NCBI GenBank assembly: GCA_033239525.1
Contig: BSYO01000010.1
Coordinates: forward strand, 14,724,042 to 14,788,041
Direction of reading: 5' to 3'
Length of the DNA stretch: 64,000 nucleotides
DNA from: Nepenthes gracilis
Lineage: Eukaryota > Streptophyta > Magnoliopsida > Caryophyllales > Nepenthaceae
Shown: positions 25,201 through 42,393 of the stretch, one piece after another
Numbering within the stretch: position 1 is the first letter of the stretch
How the letters are laid out: each line of letters opens with the position of its first letter
Translations under genes and position numbers: made by a program
Notes under the pieces: generated by a model
The model's database searches: none
Told to the model about the DNA's origin: nothing
Seen by the model: only the letters and a program-made list of their open reading frames with translations

Positions 25201-27029
25201 TTCTTGGTATTAAATTCTGAATAAAATGGACACAAAATATTACATATGATGGAACCTTTCATTTTTGTTTTGAGTGCGGGACTCAAATAGTGTCCTGTAG
25301 GCAATGTAAAACTACCAGGCTGACATACACAGATCTCTTTGGATCATTGTAATAAGAAGCTATATGGCATTGAAATAATCATTTTCACTGACAATGCTGC
25401 TTTAATTTGGGGAAGATGCTCAAATACTTCCAGTGAAATTCTGGTGCAGATATCAAATGCTTGGAGTTTTTCTTTTAATTCAATTGTGCATCATTGTTGC
25501 TGAAGGCCTGCGGCGTAGCAATTTCACTACACTTGCGAGCTCAACTCATCAGGCATCAATGGAAACTTACCATCCTTCAGCAGGTTACTTCATGTGACTT
25601 TGTTCAGCCTCAATTCTTTATTTGTTTAATTTTCTTTGGTAAAGTATTTTTTTTTTTATTCTCAGCTGCAGAAAATGATAAGCTAGGCAGTTCAACATTT
25701 CAGCTCATTATTCTTTGCATCTGCTTCTTTCTGGTTTTTCTGAATTGGCATAAACTGTTAAAAATTTTTAGCTGATTTTTTAGGTAAGTATTTGTTGAAT
25801 TTAGAAAATCACAGCTGAGTAGGCAGAGGAGCTAGACTGGAAACTATACTGTTATATTTGAGTTAAATGCTTAATTTGCTTCAATTTAAAAAACAACTTG
25901 TTGAATTGAACTATCTAACTCAGCTGAATATCTCAATTCTGAGATTGAGATGATTTAGGATTTTGGAATGTGTATAATAAAGTTTGAAATAGATTATCAT
26001 TGTTTGTAGGGCGTGGATTGCCTATTCTCAATGAAGAAGGTAGTCTCATCACTGCTGACTCTGACAAGGGCAATATTCTCTTTGAATCCACTTCAACCAC
26101 CGAGGTATATGCTTTAGTTTCTTAAGATGCATATTCATATGATTTTTTCCTTGTGACATCCCCATTTGGTTTATGATTGCCTCTCGGGGGTGAGGTGTGG
26201 GTTGAGCAAAGCTGCATCTGTCATTGAAAATGGGCGGAAGACTTCTACTACCATGGTGTGCAGAAAATAAATGCATTTGTTATGATCCTCAATAGAATAC
26301 TTTCTAAGTTCTATTTCTTTATCCAAGTATTGCCAAAAATACTCCGAAACAATGGAAAAGAAAGTGCTAGAATGTTTAGTGACTGCTTTAAGTTGCCACA
26401 TATTACTCTGCTCAGTTTTTTCAAAATGGGTATCCTTTCGAAGGAGCTGCATTTCAACATTTTCTTCTCTCTCCCTCCTTCTCTCTCCTTTTTTTTTTTG
26501 GCCTATTTTGATGCTGGGCATTTGAAGGGAATGAGAAGTTTGAAGGGTAATGTACTCAAAATATAACTGAATTTTAATTTTAATATTAATTTCCCATCAA
26601 ATTTTTTCCCTTTCTTACCTTTTTTCCCAAATCCAAAGGGAAAGTTACTAGTACTTAAAATTCTTTTATAAAGTAACTGCAGTTTCATTCGTGAATATTC
26701 GTATCTCTGTTCAGGGTAGAGCAAGTAAATGCACGCTTTGCCTGAGCGATCGCCAGCACCCGACTGCGACGCCTTGTGGCCATGTATTTTGTTGGTACTG
26801 CCTCCTCACATCCTTCCCAACCCCATCCACCCGGTTTTTTGTTGTTATTATTATTATTATTATTATTTTTGGGGAGGGGGGTTTCTGGTCTCTCCCAAGC
26901 AGCTGCTGTGCATGCTGTATTTGTAGGAAATGCATTATGGAATGGTGCAACGAAAAGCCCGAATGCCCCCTCTGCCGTACTCCGTTGACGCACTCAACCC
27001 TTGTTTGTTTGTATCATTCCGACTTCTAG
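19213..27029 (+). CDS. PEX10: Peroxisome biogenesis factor 10 (RING E3 ubiquitin ligase)
   Basis: PEX10 is a peroxisomal-membrane RING ligase acting with PEX2 and PEX12 to ubiquitinate the import receptor PEX5 for recycling. Exons: 19213-19435, 19623-19654, 22964-23053, 23799-23893, 24008-24218, 24476-24545, 24644-24722, 25450-25583, 26010-26104, 26715-26794, 26927-27029. All ten introns are GT-AG and phases match, giving 403 aa. N-terminal [18 protein letters not shown] and [11 protein letters not shown] are hallmark plant PEX10 stretches. A hydrophobic segment ([16 protein letters not shown]) lies in exon 8. The C3HC4 RING uses C349, C352, C364, H366, C369, C372, C383 and C386, ending LVCLYHSDF. 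Intron 10 splits the RING at W370. Intron 2 is 3.3 kb. The start is the first ATG in frame with the conserved N-terminus. Confidence 0.95.
20407..22540. mobile_element. Probable old insertion in PEX10 intron 2 (LTR-like, unclassified)
   Basis: The block starts TGTCACGTCCCAAACCCG, which resembles the start of many plant LTRs, and ends near GTTTGGGATCT, roughly the inverted complement of that start. It contains no long frame. A CT-rich patch near 22090-22130 and differing composition set it apart from the flanking intron. No target-site duplication was found, so identity and ends are tentative; a solo LTR is the simplest reading. Confidence 0.35.
23361..23500. repeat. Diverged 70-bp tandem duplication in PEX10 intron 3
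   Basis: The block AACATTACAA..TAGTCCAAGCAT occurs at about 23379 and again about 70 bp later, with flanking A-rich sequence repeated. It lies wholly in intron 3 and is far from the splice sites. Confidence 0.65.
26841..26867. repeat. (TTA)n microsatellite in PEX10 intron 10
   Basis: A TTA trinucleotide run lies inside the 132-bp intron that splits the RING finger, followed by a G-rich run at 26870-26882. Length change here could affect splicing of a short intron, since it sits between donor 26795 and acceptor 26926. Confidence 0.85.
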
Positions 27030-28327
27030 TCCATATTTTTATCGCGGCATCAAGGGACATACTCATGGTAAGTGCAAAAGAACTTTCAAGCTAATTACTG
27101 TTGAGAGATTGTAGTGCTGAAAGCAATAGATGCTAATGTTTTCTTGGGGGTGTGTTTTTGGATGTATACTCAATGTTGAGAAAATAACACTGGCATAGCA
27201 AAATTAGGGCAGCAAAGGTTAGAGATAGACTCTCTACAAATGGACAGAAGTACCCAGCAAGTGCACTAATTTCCCCAAGAAGGAAGATATGAGTTAGGGT
27301 TATCTCGTGCGCCGGATCAGAATAAACAAAGACATCAAATGAAGCCGCCCCTTGCCTAAATTGAGCGAGCTGATCTTCGACGTATATGTTGGCTTGTCAT
27401 GACTCTTTATATTATAAAGGAGCTGTGGTTAAACTTCATTTTCTTACATGAGCTCAACCTGGTAAAATTCGACTGTGACGTGTTATGTGTGCGCTGAATT
27501 TGAACAAAAGCTCACTTTTGGTCTATATATTCATAAACTAGCCAAGTCGAATCACATTAGACCGGGTCGAACATCAGTTATGGTTATTTGATACCAAAAT
27601 TTATAAGGTGTCACATTTAAAGTTCGTAAATTTTTGCTGTTGATTTTTAAAAAGACTAAAACTTAAACAATAAAAAGAAAAATACCTAAGAAAAATAAAA
27701 ATAATCAGTTTTATATTCCGGACTTTTATAATATACAAGTTTAAAAGATTAGATTCATCACATTATATTAAATCAAGAGCTAAAAAAAAAATTATCTAAC
27801 AATGAAATCCGTAGCCCTATGTTTGATAAAATATGTTGTTAAGGTAAGCAAAAAGAATTTTAAGGAAAGCAAGTAAAAAAAATTATGTATATGATAAAAT
27901 AATTAAACTTAATATATTATTATTGTTATTATTTATGCTTATTAATTTTATTTTCGTTAATTATTCATTTGGATGAATAGAAAAATTAATGAGCTACATT
28001 ATTAAGTACATAATTATTTTAGAAAATGATAATTTTTATCCATTTTTTCCCTATTTTCTGTCGTTTTCCCCACCTTTTCTCTATTATTATAATATTCAAA
28101 TAGAAAAAAATTAATATAATTTTTTTTTTCTTTTACCCAATTTATTCACTTTCATCCAAAACAAATAAAGCAAAAAAATTAACTGGGTTCAAATTTACAA
28201 ACTTAAAAATGCTTACTTCAATTTAATAAATATTATGCATTATAATATTAATAATAAATATTTAGTTAGCGGCCCCGAATATGTGCGATATGCGGCTTTG
28301 AAGGTTAAAACGGGTTCTCACATATAC
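27030..28327. other. Intergenic region between PEX10 and RPS3
   Basis: This holds the PEX10 3' UTR, then AT-rich DNA without frames, RNA genes or recognised repeats. Part of 27270-27600 is more balanced in composition and may be an old TE relic, but I found no termini. Confidence 0.5.
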
Positions 28328-28335
28328 TAGGGTTT
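28328..28335 (+). promoter_or_regulatory. Telo-box (TAGGGTTT) upstream of RPS3
   Basis: TAGGGTTT lies 81 bp before the ATG. Telo-boxes close to the transcription start are typical of plant ribosomal-protein genes and support coordinate expression in dividing cells. A pyrimidine-rich CTCTCCTCTTTCT tract follows at about 28369-28381 in the probable 5' leader. Confidence 0.65.
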
Positions 28336-28415
28336 CGACCTCAACACAAGGGTGACCAGCGCCGACTTCTCTCCTCTTTCTACGTGGTGTTGCTGTCTCA
28401 TACTTCTCCGCAAGC

Positions 28416-33695
<5,280 letters not shown>

Positions 33696-34548
33696 TGTTT
33701 CAGCCGAATTTCTTATTATGGTTCTCAGTGTCAACAGCCTGATGCTGCTAAGGTATCTTATATTTTTGGATCTTTTGTCATGAATATGTTTGTTGAGTTG
33801 ATTGAAGCATTAATCTCATGCCATTAGTCACTTTTCCTCACTGGGTTTGTTTTTCATACAGAATGAGAATGGTTTAGAATAATCTCTGTACCCTTTTGCA
33901 TCTGCCATTGGCTGAGATTTTGCTGAGGCAGATTGTTTTTCTTGATTGTGAATGACTGCTGCCTTTTGCTTTCTTTATGATGCTTTCTTTTGCTGCTCCA
34001 TGTTTTAACCGGTAAATTTGCGTTTCTATTCAGGGGTGTTTGCTACTGATTTTTTTGATATATATATTCCTCATAAATAGGATAAAAAAAGTGGTTCAAA
34101 ACAAGTCTTACATTATTATGGATATTATGGATATATGATCATAACTATTATTTTGGGAATATCAATATCATTGCTACTGTAGAACCAATCGTCACCTGTA
34201 CACGAGCCACCTATGCTGCCTGTGCCGCCAACAGCCACGGTCATTGCCATTGCATCGGTTGCTGGCAGCTGCAATTACCATGCTCATTGCATTGTCTTGA
34301 TTGCCACCTTAGTCAACCACGGCCCCCACCGTCAGTCTTAGTCTGACGGAATTTACTTTCCTTCCTGTGTGGGGCGGATTTGAAATAGAGAAATTTTAAC
34401 GAGGAAAGAGGAGCTGTATTCTTTTTATATTGTATTTATATTCAAAGGTTAACCAATTATCACAAGCAAAAGAAAGGTTCAGAGGAGGACGTAGGAGACG
34501 ACTGCTGCCTTTGCATCTCTCACAAAAAGCTCTTATATGCTACACTCT
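33696..34548. other. RPS3 3' UTR and flank
   Basis: The first few hundred bases are a T-rich 3' UTR and downstream flank of RPS3. A GC-richer block at 34180-34350 has GCC/CCA-rich sequence with no sustained frame. No gene was recognised. Confidence 0.45.
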
Positions 34549-35719
34549 TCATTTGGCTTTGCCCAAAATTTGCTTAAAATCTGAAGTTAGAAAATCTATT
34601 CGTATTATAGATTGCAAAGCGGCATGCAGACTCTTCTTTCCTCCATGAATCATCATCCGTGCTGAACATTGTTGAGGAGATTGATCTCCCGGGGGAGGAT
34701 ATTGTATTTTGGTATCAAACTCCTGGAAGAACAACTTCATTTCCATTATGAACTCAGATCTCCGCCTGTTTCTCTCAGCAAACTCTTGGAAGTTCATGGT
34801 GTGACGGAAAAAGACAGCCATCTTGATCTTATTAACCCCCCCTCCCATCTCTTTCGCCACCACGCCGTGGTCAGGATGCCGGAAGTGGGTGGTTTGCTCT
34901 TTGTATCTGAAAGAGGGGGAAAAAAACAGAAGCAAATTTACAGAGTTTTGACGGGTGCGGTAGAATGCATGCCTCTTCGAAACTTGAATTCAAATGATTA
35001 TGAAATCAAGCAAAACTGTGAGAATTAGGGCCTTGTAAACTGCGTGCGCATCCTTTTTGTTAGGAGAAAACATCCTAATACTCATCGAGTGAGATCCTCG
35101 TGCCCGAGGATCCTGTGCCATGAGATTAGGGGAGGGTGAAATATGTGCAATTTTATTCTGTTCTTGATTGGATTATGTAAATTTTAGTTTGCAAGGGATC
35201 AAAATATTAGCCCCAAGTAACCATTTTTAAATTTTAAAAGTGTCATCCTAGAAGACAAGAATCAGATTTCTAAATGCCCTCATCATTCATTCATCACAAA
35301 AATAATGCTTCAAACAATGATTTTTATCCAATAATGTCAACGGTAGGATAACATTAATATAATTTCATGAGTTAGGGTTGTAAAAATATTAGCTCTTACA
35401 TAACATAAGATAGAACAATATAAATGATTCCTCTTCCTAGACTAGATTCTTGTATAATGGGAAATTTTGTGCACAAAATTGTAGTTTATATATGTGTATA
35501 TTTACATACTAAACATGCAATACGATATAATGTTAACAATTATTACAAATACAATTGATTTGAACATGGTCTTGAAAATGTTTTGAATACGAAAGCTGCC
35601 GCCATGAGCTGCGAGGAGATGACAAGGAGTGCGGTCACGAGTTTGTCCAACTGCTTCACCGCTGTTTCCTTGTCATTTAGAGCATGTTTTAGTGCAAGGC
35701 GGGATTTGTAAACCTTTAT
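34549..35719 (-). pseudogene. MSL10-like mechanosensitive channel pseudogene (two relic exons)
   Basis: MscS-like plant channels gate ions in response to membrane tension. On the minus strand an exon starts at 35719 after a TTTACAG acceptor and reads ALKHALNDKETAVKQLDKLV, then jumps to VISSQLMAAAFVF, so about 20 residues of a membrane segment are missing. A single-base deletion then shifts the frame before NIFKTMF. The second exon starts at 34906 after CTTTCAG and reads HPDHGVVAKEM, VNKIKMAVFF, then HTMNFQEFAERNRRRSEF, the C-terminal MSL signature. About 640 bp and several exons between them are lost. Kept splice acceptors show it is not a processed copy. The family call rests on recognition of these motifs. 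Confidence 0.72.
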
Positions 35720-35759
35720 CTGTAAATGGAGAAAACACACGCGCGTGCCCACATGCAAG

Positions 35760-37035
35760 AAGAGCTTAAGAAAGAAAAAGATATAATGGTCATTGTTAAC
35801 GAAAGGCTTTTAGTTCGTTATGGACTAAATAGGGACAATATAAATACAAATATGGTTTAAATATTATAAAATTTAATTATCTTAAATTCTAATATAGTAG
35901 CTAAATGTACTATTAAAGATAGATATAATCTTCTAATAATAGATGGGGATTGATTGTTTTATTTAAATTTAAGAGATCTAATAAAAAAATATATTAAAAT
36001 AAATAATACAGAATACATAAAAGAAGATAAATGAAAATTAAGCATATATTAGCCTTCTTATTTTATAAAACTTTTATAATTAAGCATCTTTTAGATAGTT
36101 TATTGTTTTTAAGTTGTCATTATTCCTAGATTTGATGTTATTGAATTTTTTGTACTGGACAATTAGGTTGATGTAAGTAACATCTGTATTTTGCATTTCT
36201 CTTTCTATCCCCGTCGCCGCAGCTGCCGTCCTCCATCACCGCCGCCAGCCACCTCCATCACCACCACGCCCTCCCGTCTCTTCAACCTGCATTAATCCTA
36301 GCGACGCCATTGCCCGTCACTGCCGGTCGCCGTTCTGAAACTGAGTAGCACAAAAAAGAGAGAGAGAGAGAGATAAAAGTGAGGAGACAGAGATCGAGAA
36401 AATCATTCAACCAGAAATATTGAAGTCTGACGCAAAAGAAAGCCAAACTCGCGACAAAATCCTTAGAATTATGCATTTTTAATTATGCTCGAATTATTTT
36501 AATGATTTTTAATTAATCTGTCTTATTTTATAATATTTTTAAAAATATTATTCATAATATATTTCTCATTTTAATTACTTCAATAATTTTTTAAGTCAAA
36601 TCATAAACGTCCCTAATTTTTTTAAAAAAATTATAGATTAAATATACCAAAAAATTCTTATTTTTAAGAATATTTTGATCATTTATTTTGAATTTTTTTA
36701 TATTTAAAATTTGTGTGTTCAATTTATTTATATGCATCCTGGAGTTCCGATCATCTCGCCGACAAAAAATAATAATAATAATAAAAGGAAATTAAAAGTT
36801 TCAAAAAATCCGTTGTATGTAACGGTCAATAACTGCCCGTGCCGCCATCTTCTTTTCCCACTGTTTCCCTACGAAGGCCTTCCTCTGATAACTCTCCCTC
36901 GCTCGCACTGGTCTGTCCCAAGCACCAACCCGGTGCTTGAGACTGGATTGCCCGCTCCCCCAACAGACGCTCCCTGCAGCGGCGCTTTTTTGTCTCCGCC
37001 GGTCAATGCCCCATCGCCGCCACCCAAAAGGATAG
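35760..37035. other. Intergenic region before the RWP-RK gene
   Basis: Mostly AT-rich. A compact GC-rich block at 36205-36290 made of CCGCCGCC and CCACC runs and a GA-run at 36357-36372 stand out. The 200 bp before 37036 are CT-rich and likely the promoter and 5' leader of the next gene. No coding exon was seen. Confidence 0.45.
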
Positions 37036-39907
37036 ATGGGAGACCCAGCGGCTAGTTCTCATGATGATGATCTGCCACTTGTCCATTCTCCTCCAGAAAG
37101 CGATTTTCTTCAACATTTACTTTTGAGTGATAACGATATTACAGATTTTGCCGATCCTTGGAATGAAGTAAACGAACCATGGTTTTCGGAAATTCTTAAT
37201 GGTAGTAACAATAATAGTAATAATAATAATCAGACAAATCGACATGCTTCGCAATTAACAGGGCCTTTTGAAGGAGGAGACAGAGCGCAGCAGACTTTCA
37301 ATTTTGGGAGTCCGAGGGAATTGCAGGAATGGCCTCCGCCTTCTATTCCATATAGTTGTAGTTGCTGTCAAGTTCTTAGACAAATTATTCACACTAATGG
37401 TAATCATAATGAATGAATTTTCTTCTACTGAATGTTACTTAAAGTCCAACATCAAACATTACAGTAAGAAACTGAGAATATCTTTTGGGATAGTAACAGA
37501 TGATTATCATCTTAATTCATTGTAAAGGGTCGATTCGTGTCTTTAATTCACTGTCTGGATCAAAGAAAACTTTGAGAGGGAAAAATTCTCTTCTTCTTCT
37601 TCTTATTATCATTATTTTGTTTCTGTCATGCTGTAGGAATGAATACTTTGAAGTTTGAGATCCATGGAAGGATAGGTTTGATCTCTCATGGTATTCTGCA
37701 GAGCTATGGTCCCGAAAGCCGAGACATTCAAATGTTTGAGTGAGTTGCCCAAGATTATGGTTTTCATTATTTAATACGACGAAATCACCCATTATTATTT
37801 CAGAATAATATAGTTGGTGATTAATCTCGATAAACGTGCGGTTGATAATTTTTCAGAATTTTTCAATGATTGAAAATGAGTTTTTCAACTTACATATAAA
37901 CTTCTAACAAATTTGAAGATAGAAACAGTGTTCATAAACTTATAAATTCTAAAATATATGTTAAGGAAATTTGAATTAACTTCTTGTGATTATATATTTT
38001 TTTAATGAAAGCACTTAATAATTTTATGTAGAAATCTAAGCATTATAATACTTTTTTTTTTTTTTTTTGGCATAATGTGGAATTGAGTAACATATCATTC
38101 ATTTAATATGTTATGGTTATCATCTAATATTTCCTATGACTTAATAAATTGGCATTATTTCATCGATAAAAGTAACCAAATTATATTATCAATAATTTAG
38201 AGGATCCCCATCATAAAAAATGAGTATATTATCAATAGTCATAATTGACTCTTTTAAAACTAGCTTTCATAGGAAAAATCAAAATATTAACAAGCATAAA
38301 CTCAACTCATTTATCGGACAGATTAAACATGAGACTCAAACCCAACTCATTTTTTCACAAAATAAGCTTGAACGATAAATACTCTACTCAAAATTTATCC
38401 TCTGTTCAAATAATGTAAAACGTAGGACAAATCTCTGTATCCTATAGTCGATCAATTTGATGTTATGTCTATTGCAAATGGTTGTAATCTGTTTCGTCAT
38501 TGACATGTATACAAAAGAATAGCTTTTGCAAGGAAAGCTATGAGAGTGTGAAGAACTTCTTGAAGAACTATTTGCAGGAGCGCAGGCTCAGTGGCTACAT
38601 TTTATTACCAGATACCCTCTCCTTCTTCTACGAAGCTGTGTGCGTAGGGTTCGACTGGGTTGACGACCATCGTCCTTCTGCAGCAGCGGTGGACCCTTTT
38701 GGCAGCTTTCTTCCTACCATTGCTGATGGCCGCGGAAATTCAGGTTTTGAGACTTCTCTTCAGACCATCAATGGCTAGAAGACCGGTTGAAAGTGAGATA
38801 AAGCTGTCAATTTTCAAAATAACATAACTAGCACCAACATAAAATGTGGGTAACAGAGAAAATACCATTAGTATTTCTAGCATATAGAAATTGTTTGGTG
38901 TGGCAATATTTGTGAAAATGAAGTTAAAAAATGAATCTTGATTAAATAGAGATTAATAAGAGTAATTTAATTATTTTATAAATACCCATAGTAAAATCTA
39001 TAAAATAAGCCGATAGACGCTTGGAAAGATTAATAACCAACGTAAATAAATAATTAATTATAAATATATTAAATGATTTAAATAATTATTTTATTTTTAT
39101 TTTTTGTCTACCTAATTTGTAATTTTTATCGTTGAGTGAATAGGAGACTTGGCTTTCACAATTATGCAGGTGAAGAGCAAACATGCCAGGCAGTGGCCAG
39201 TAATTATGCAGCAGGAGACGGCAATGACAATCACCTACCGGAAGCCGACAATTACTTATTAGCCCTTCAACCTCTGCAACAGGACACCGGTGATCTTCCA
39301 TCAAATCCTCCGGTGACGGTAAACCAAGCCGAGGGCAGTCATTGTGGGGAAATTGCAATTCCTCCGGTGCTCGGAAAACAAACTCAACAGAGTAAAAACT
39401 CCGGTGCAGCAAACCGCCCGGCGATTGTAAACCAAGCTGAGCTGGGTATATCCTCCGGTGCAGCAAATCCTCCGGCGACCAGAAATGAGGCAACGGGCAG
39501 TACTGGTGCAGAGTATCCTCTGGTGACGCAAAATCAAGCAGAGGGCAGTAATGGCGGTGAAAATGTACCCGTGGCTGAAGCAAACAATGCAGAAAGAAGG
39601 TCTAGGAGCTATGCAGAGCAGGTTAGATTTTCAAAAGCAGAAATTTGAGTCGTTTACTCGTTAGATTTACATCGGCGTTACATTATCTCACTGAACTTGT
39701 TATATTGAGCTTTTCTTTTTTTTTTTTTTTTTGTGCTGTGCCGGCCGTAGAGCAGAGGACGAGAGCAAAACACCTGTCGTGGGAAGAGATTGCCAATTGT
39801 TTTCATCTTCGATTACAGGACGCAGCAACCCTATTGGAACTCTGTGAAACCACCGTGAAAAACAAAGTCCATGAACGCTTAAAACGATGGCCTTATAGAA
39901 CAGTAAG

Positions 39908-39946
<39 letters not shown>

Positions 39947-40175
39947 CCCCCCCCCTCTCTCTCTCTTTCTTTCTCTCTGTCTGGGCATCCATTCACAATT
40001 TTCCTGGCAAATTTGGTGGTCGATGATATAGGTGAAAAGGATAAACAGAGAGCTGACATTGTGGCAAAAGAAGTTAAATTCTGCCAGTGAAGAGGAAAGA
40101 TTGACCGCTGCGGCAGAGATTGAGAAGCTACAACAAGAGCTAGCAGATGTTTATAATGGAAATATTGTTCAGTGA
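37036..40175 (+). CDS. RWP-RK-domain protein (RKD/NLP-like, divergent)
   Basis: A putative transcription factor. Exons: 37036-37399, 37637-37739, 38523-38743, 39137-39621, 39756-39902, 40032-40175; phases agree and give 487 aa. Exon 4 could instead start near 39144, and exon 5 three bases earlier, so those junctions are less certain. The N-terminus is acidic with an Asn run. A conserved block reads CSCCQVLRQIIHTNG, LKFEIHGRIGLISHGIL, ESVKNFLKNYL. Exon 4 encodes degenerate repeats of a NPPxTxNQAEGS type. Exon 5 (residues 392-440) is RWP-RK-like: LSWEEIANCFHLRLQDAA to RWPYRT, where the expected RK ends RT. Exon 6 forms a basic then leucine-rich coiled coil. DNA binding is inferred, and the degenerate motif leaves doubt. 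Confidence 0.75.
39910..39966. repeat. (CT)n microsatellite in intron 5 of the RWP-RK gene
   Basis: CT repeats with an internal C run begin six bases after the exon-5 donor (GTAAGC at 39903). Length variation this close to the donor could influence splicing. Confidence 0.9.
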
Positions 40176-42393
40176 TTGCATTAACTTAAAGGCCTGGTAT
40201 CTTTCAGTCAAAGGACTTGAGATTCATAGCTATTTTATGAATGTTCAGCAAATTTAACCACTATTCCAGATTTTTTTCAACTTCATTTTTGAACCAAATA
40301 AATGATCTTCATTGTTGAAGGAAAAACTGCGATGAACGAGAACTGTAAATGCCACACCTGACAGATTTGTCTATCTTTGTTTTTTGGCTCATATTTATAC
40401 TTTTTTTTTCTAATGGGTTTAGAATTATGATGTGTTCTTGCCCGTGAGTACAAAATAAATAAACTAGACAGGCGTTCTATGGCAATGAAAAAATTCATTA
40501 TTTGATTGTATGTAAAAGACATGTAATTTTTGAAACTAATTTGAAGTAAATCGACACGACAAAAGCTTTCTTATCGAACAGTTTTGCCACGAATAATTTA
40601 GGTGTGCTTGATGTTATCATAGTAGTCAAAGTTATTAGAGATGATAATTCGTTAACAATATGTAGTTATTGGCTTTTTTCTCAATAGTATGACAAATGCC
40701 AATACTTTAAACCTCTGTTTGATGCTTTTAGGAGATAACGCAGTGAAGCATGATTGTTTAAGCACGAGAGTGACAATAGAAATGTCATCCGTACTCTGCA
40801 CCAGTTCTCCTTGTCAACAGCCATGGCCACAAGATCTCCCACCACCCATTTTCACTCCTTAGTGCGCTTTCATTAGTAGCCCCCATAGCCTCAAATCTTC
40901 CATACTCTAAACCCGAAAGAAGACAATTCATTTTCCACCCCTAAAGGCCAAATCCCTCCCTTCTCGGCCTGACACTTTAAAACGTAATTCGATATACAAT
41001 CAAGATCACATAACGTAGCCTTGTCGGAGATGATGTGCTCAGTAATCTTGTCGAGATAGATGGCCTTGAGAAAGTGGTTCACTTTGTAAAACAGATGCTA
41101 CAAAAAAGAAATGAAAAAAGAACTGCTTAGGTGATCAGCAATGAAGGCTAAAGAAAGAAATCATAAACTGGATATCAAAAGTATCTGCAGTAGAAAGGGC
41201 AATAGTAAGAACTTTAGGAAGTTTAATAAATGTGCAGAGGAAATGTTTTACGTTAATGACAAGGCAAGGCAAGTTTGAAAGCATAAGATAGACCTAAACT
41301 CAATAATTAACTGTGTTTGATTGAGTTATTTGCAAGTTATTAGGTTCCACTGCATCAAATTATAACCAAGCTGGAAAAATCAAGACGCGAAGACTTAAAA
41401 ATTTTGCCTATAGTATCTCTTCACGTATGGCTTCCCTAATGGGAAATGATAACTCTTAGCCCAGAATCTCCGCTATGATTGATTTGTGTTCTCCATCAAT
41501 CTCTCTTTATAGGTTCCTAATACAGAACATCCTAAGCTAGAAGCATAGGATTTCTCCAGCCAAATGTCTATGTCTCAACTGGCTAGGCTTTCTAGAGTTG
41601 GCTATTGGCCATTGAAATTGACCACTGCGTCGACACACTCGACAGCTTTGGACATTCATATGTCATCACTAGAAGAAATAAAATTACAGTTTACTATAAA
41701 AATGACATGATATCCGACTTGTTAAGCCTTATCCCGATTTACCCCATCAAATTGAGAACAACTGACCTAGAATGATGACCACTCATCTATTACTTCCACT
41801 GGATGAACTACCACGACAGACATATTGTAATACAAATTGGCATTCCCAGTTGAATTAGAGCTTTCATCTGAACAGCAACTGAAAAATGAAAATGGCCATG
41901 AACATTATAAACCAGTAATTTAACAGAAAAAGGGCAAACGTACCTATGAATCAAATAAGAGCTTCATCTGGATAGCCACTGGGTGACTGTTCCTCCAAAG
42001 ACACTTTCAAATGCAAGAATAAGAAAGAGTTTGTTCGAACAACATTGCAAGTAAAGCTAGACTCTGCCAAACATGAATTTCCCAAAATTGAAATGCCTGA
42101 GAATATTCACCCAGAGACACAAGGAATACAATGATGCTTCATGAATTAGTGGTTCATAAGATCACCCATTTCCTATTCCTCCTACGGATGGCAATATTTA
42201 CGGTGGGATTTTGAGGAAACAATCTAGAGTTGCAGAACAGCAAATGCATTAATTTTACATACAGGCTGCTTTTCTGACTGAATTTATAAAAGCCTGGGTG
42301 AAAAATAGTGGGGCTAAGACTATATTAAAAGGCAGAACATTTGTTCTTAAATTACCTTTGAGCTGAGATCAAAAGACTACCCGGAATATCTTC
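40176..42393. other. Tail-to-tail flank between the RWP-RK and HAB1-like genes
   Basis: The two genes converge here. The start and end are their 3' UTRs. At 40891-41100, minus strand, an open stretch reads AIYLDKITEHIISDKATLCD and LDCISNYVLKCQAEKGG after a possible acceptor at about 41100. It looks coding in composition but I recognise no family, and no partner exon was found. The remainder shows nothing. Confidence 0.4.

Noticed and set aside
26685..26993. Minus-strand and alternate-frame ORFs over PEX10 exons 10-11 with poly-Asn or poly-Leu/Ile runs
   Set aside because: They are shadows of the RING exons plus the TTA microsatellite in the intron.
34549..34935. Intact small gene on the minus strand
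   Set aside because: The 128-codon frame matches only the C-terminal exon of an MSL-type channel and begins with intron sequence; upstream exons are missing or shifted.
36205..36290. CpG-island-like promoter from the CCGCCGCC block
   Set aside because: It is short, isolated and not followed by a transcription unit in either direction; low-complexity sequence is the simpler reading.
39700..40059. Minus-strand frame rich in Arg-Glu repeats
   Set aside because: It is the (CT)n intron repeat of the RWP-RK gene read in antisense.
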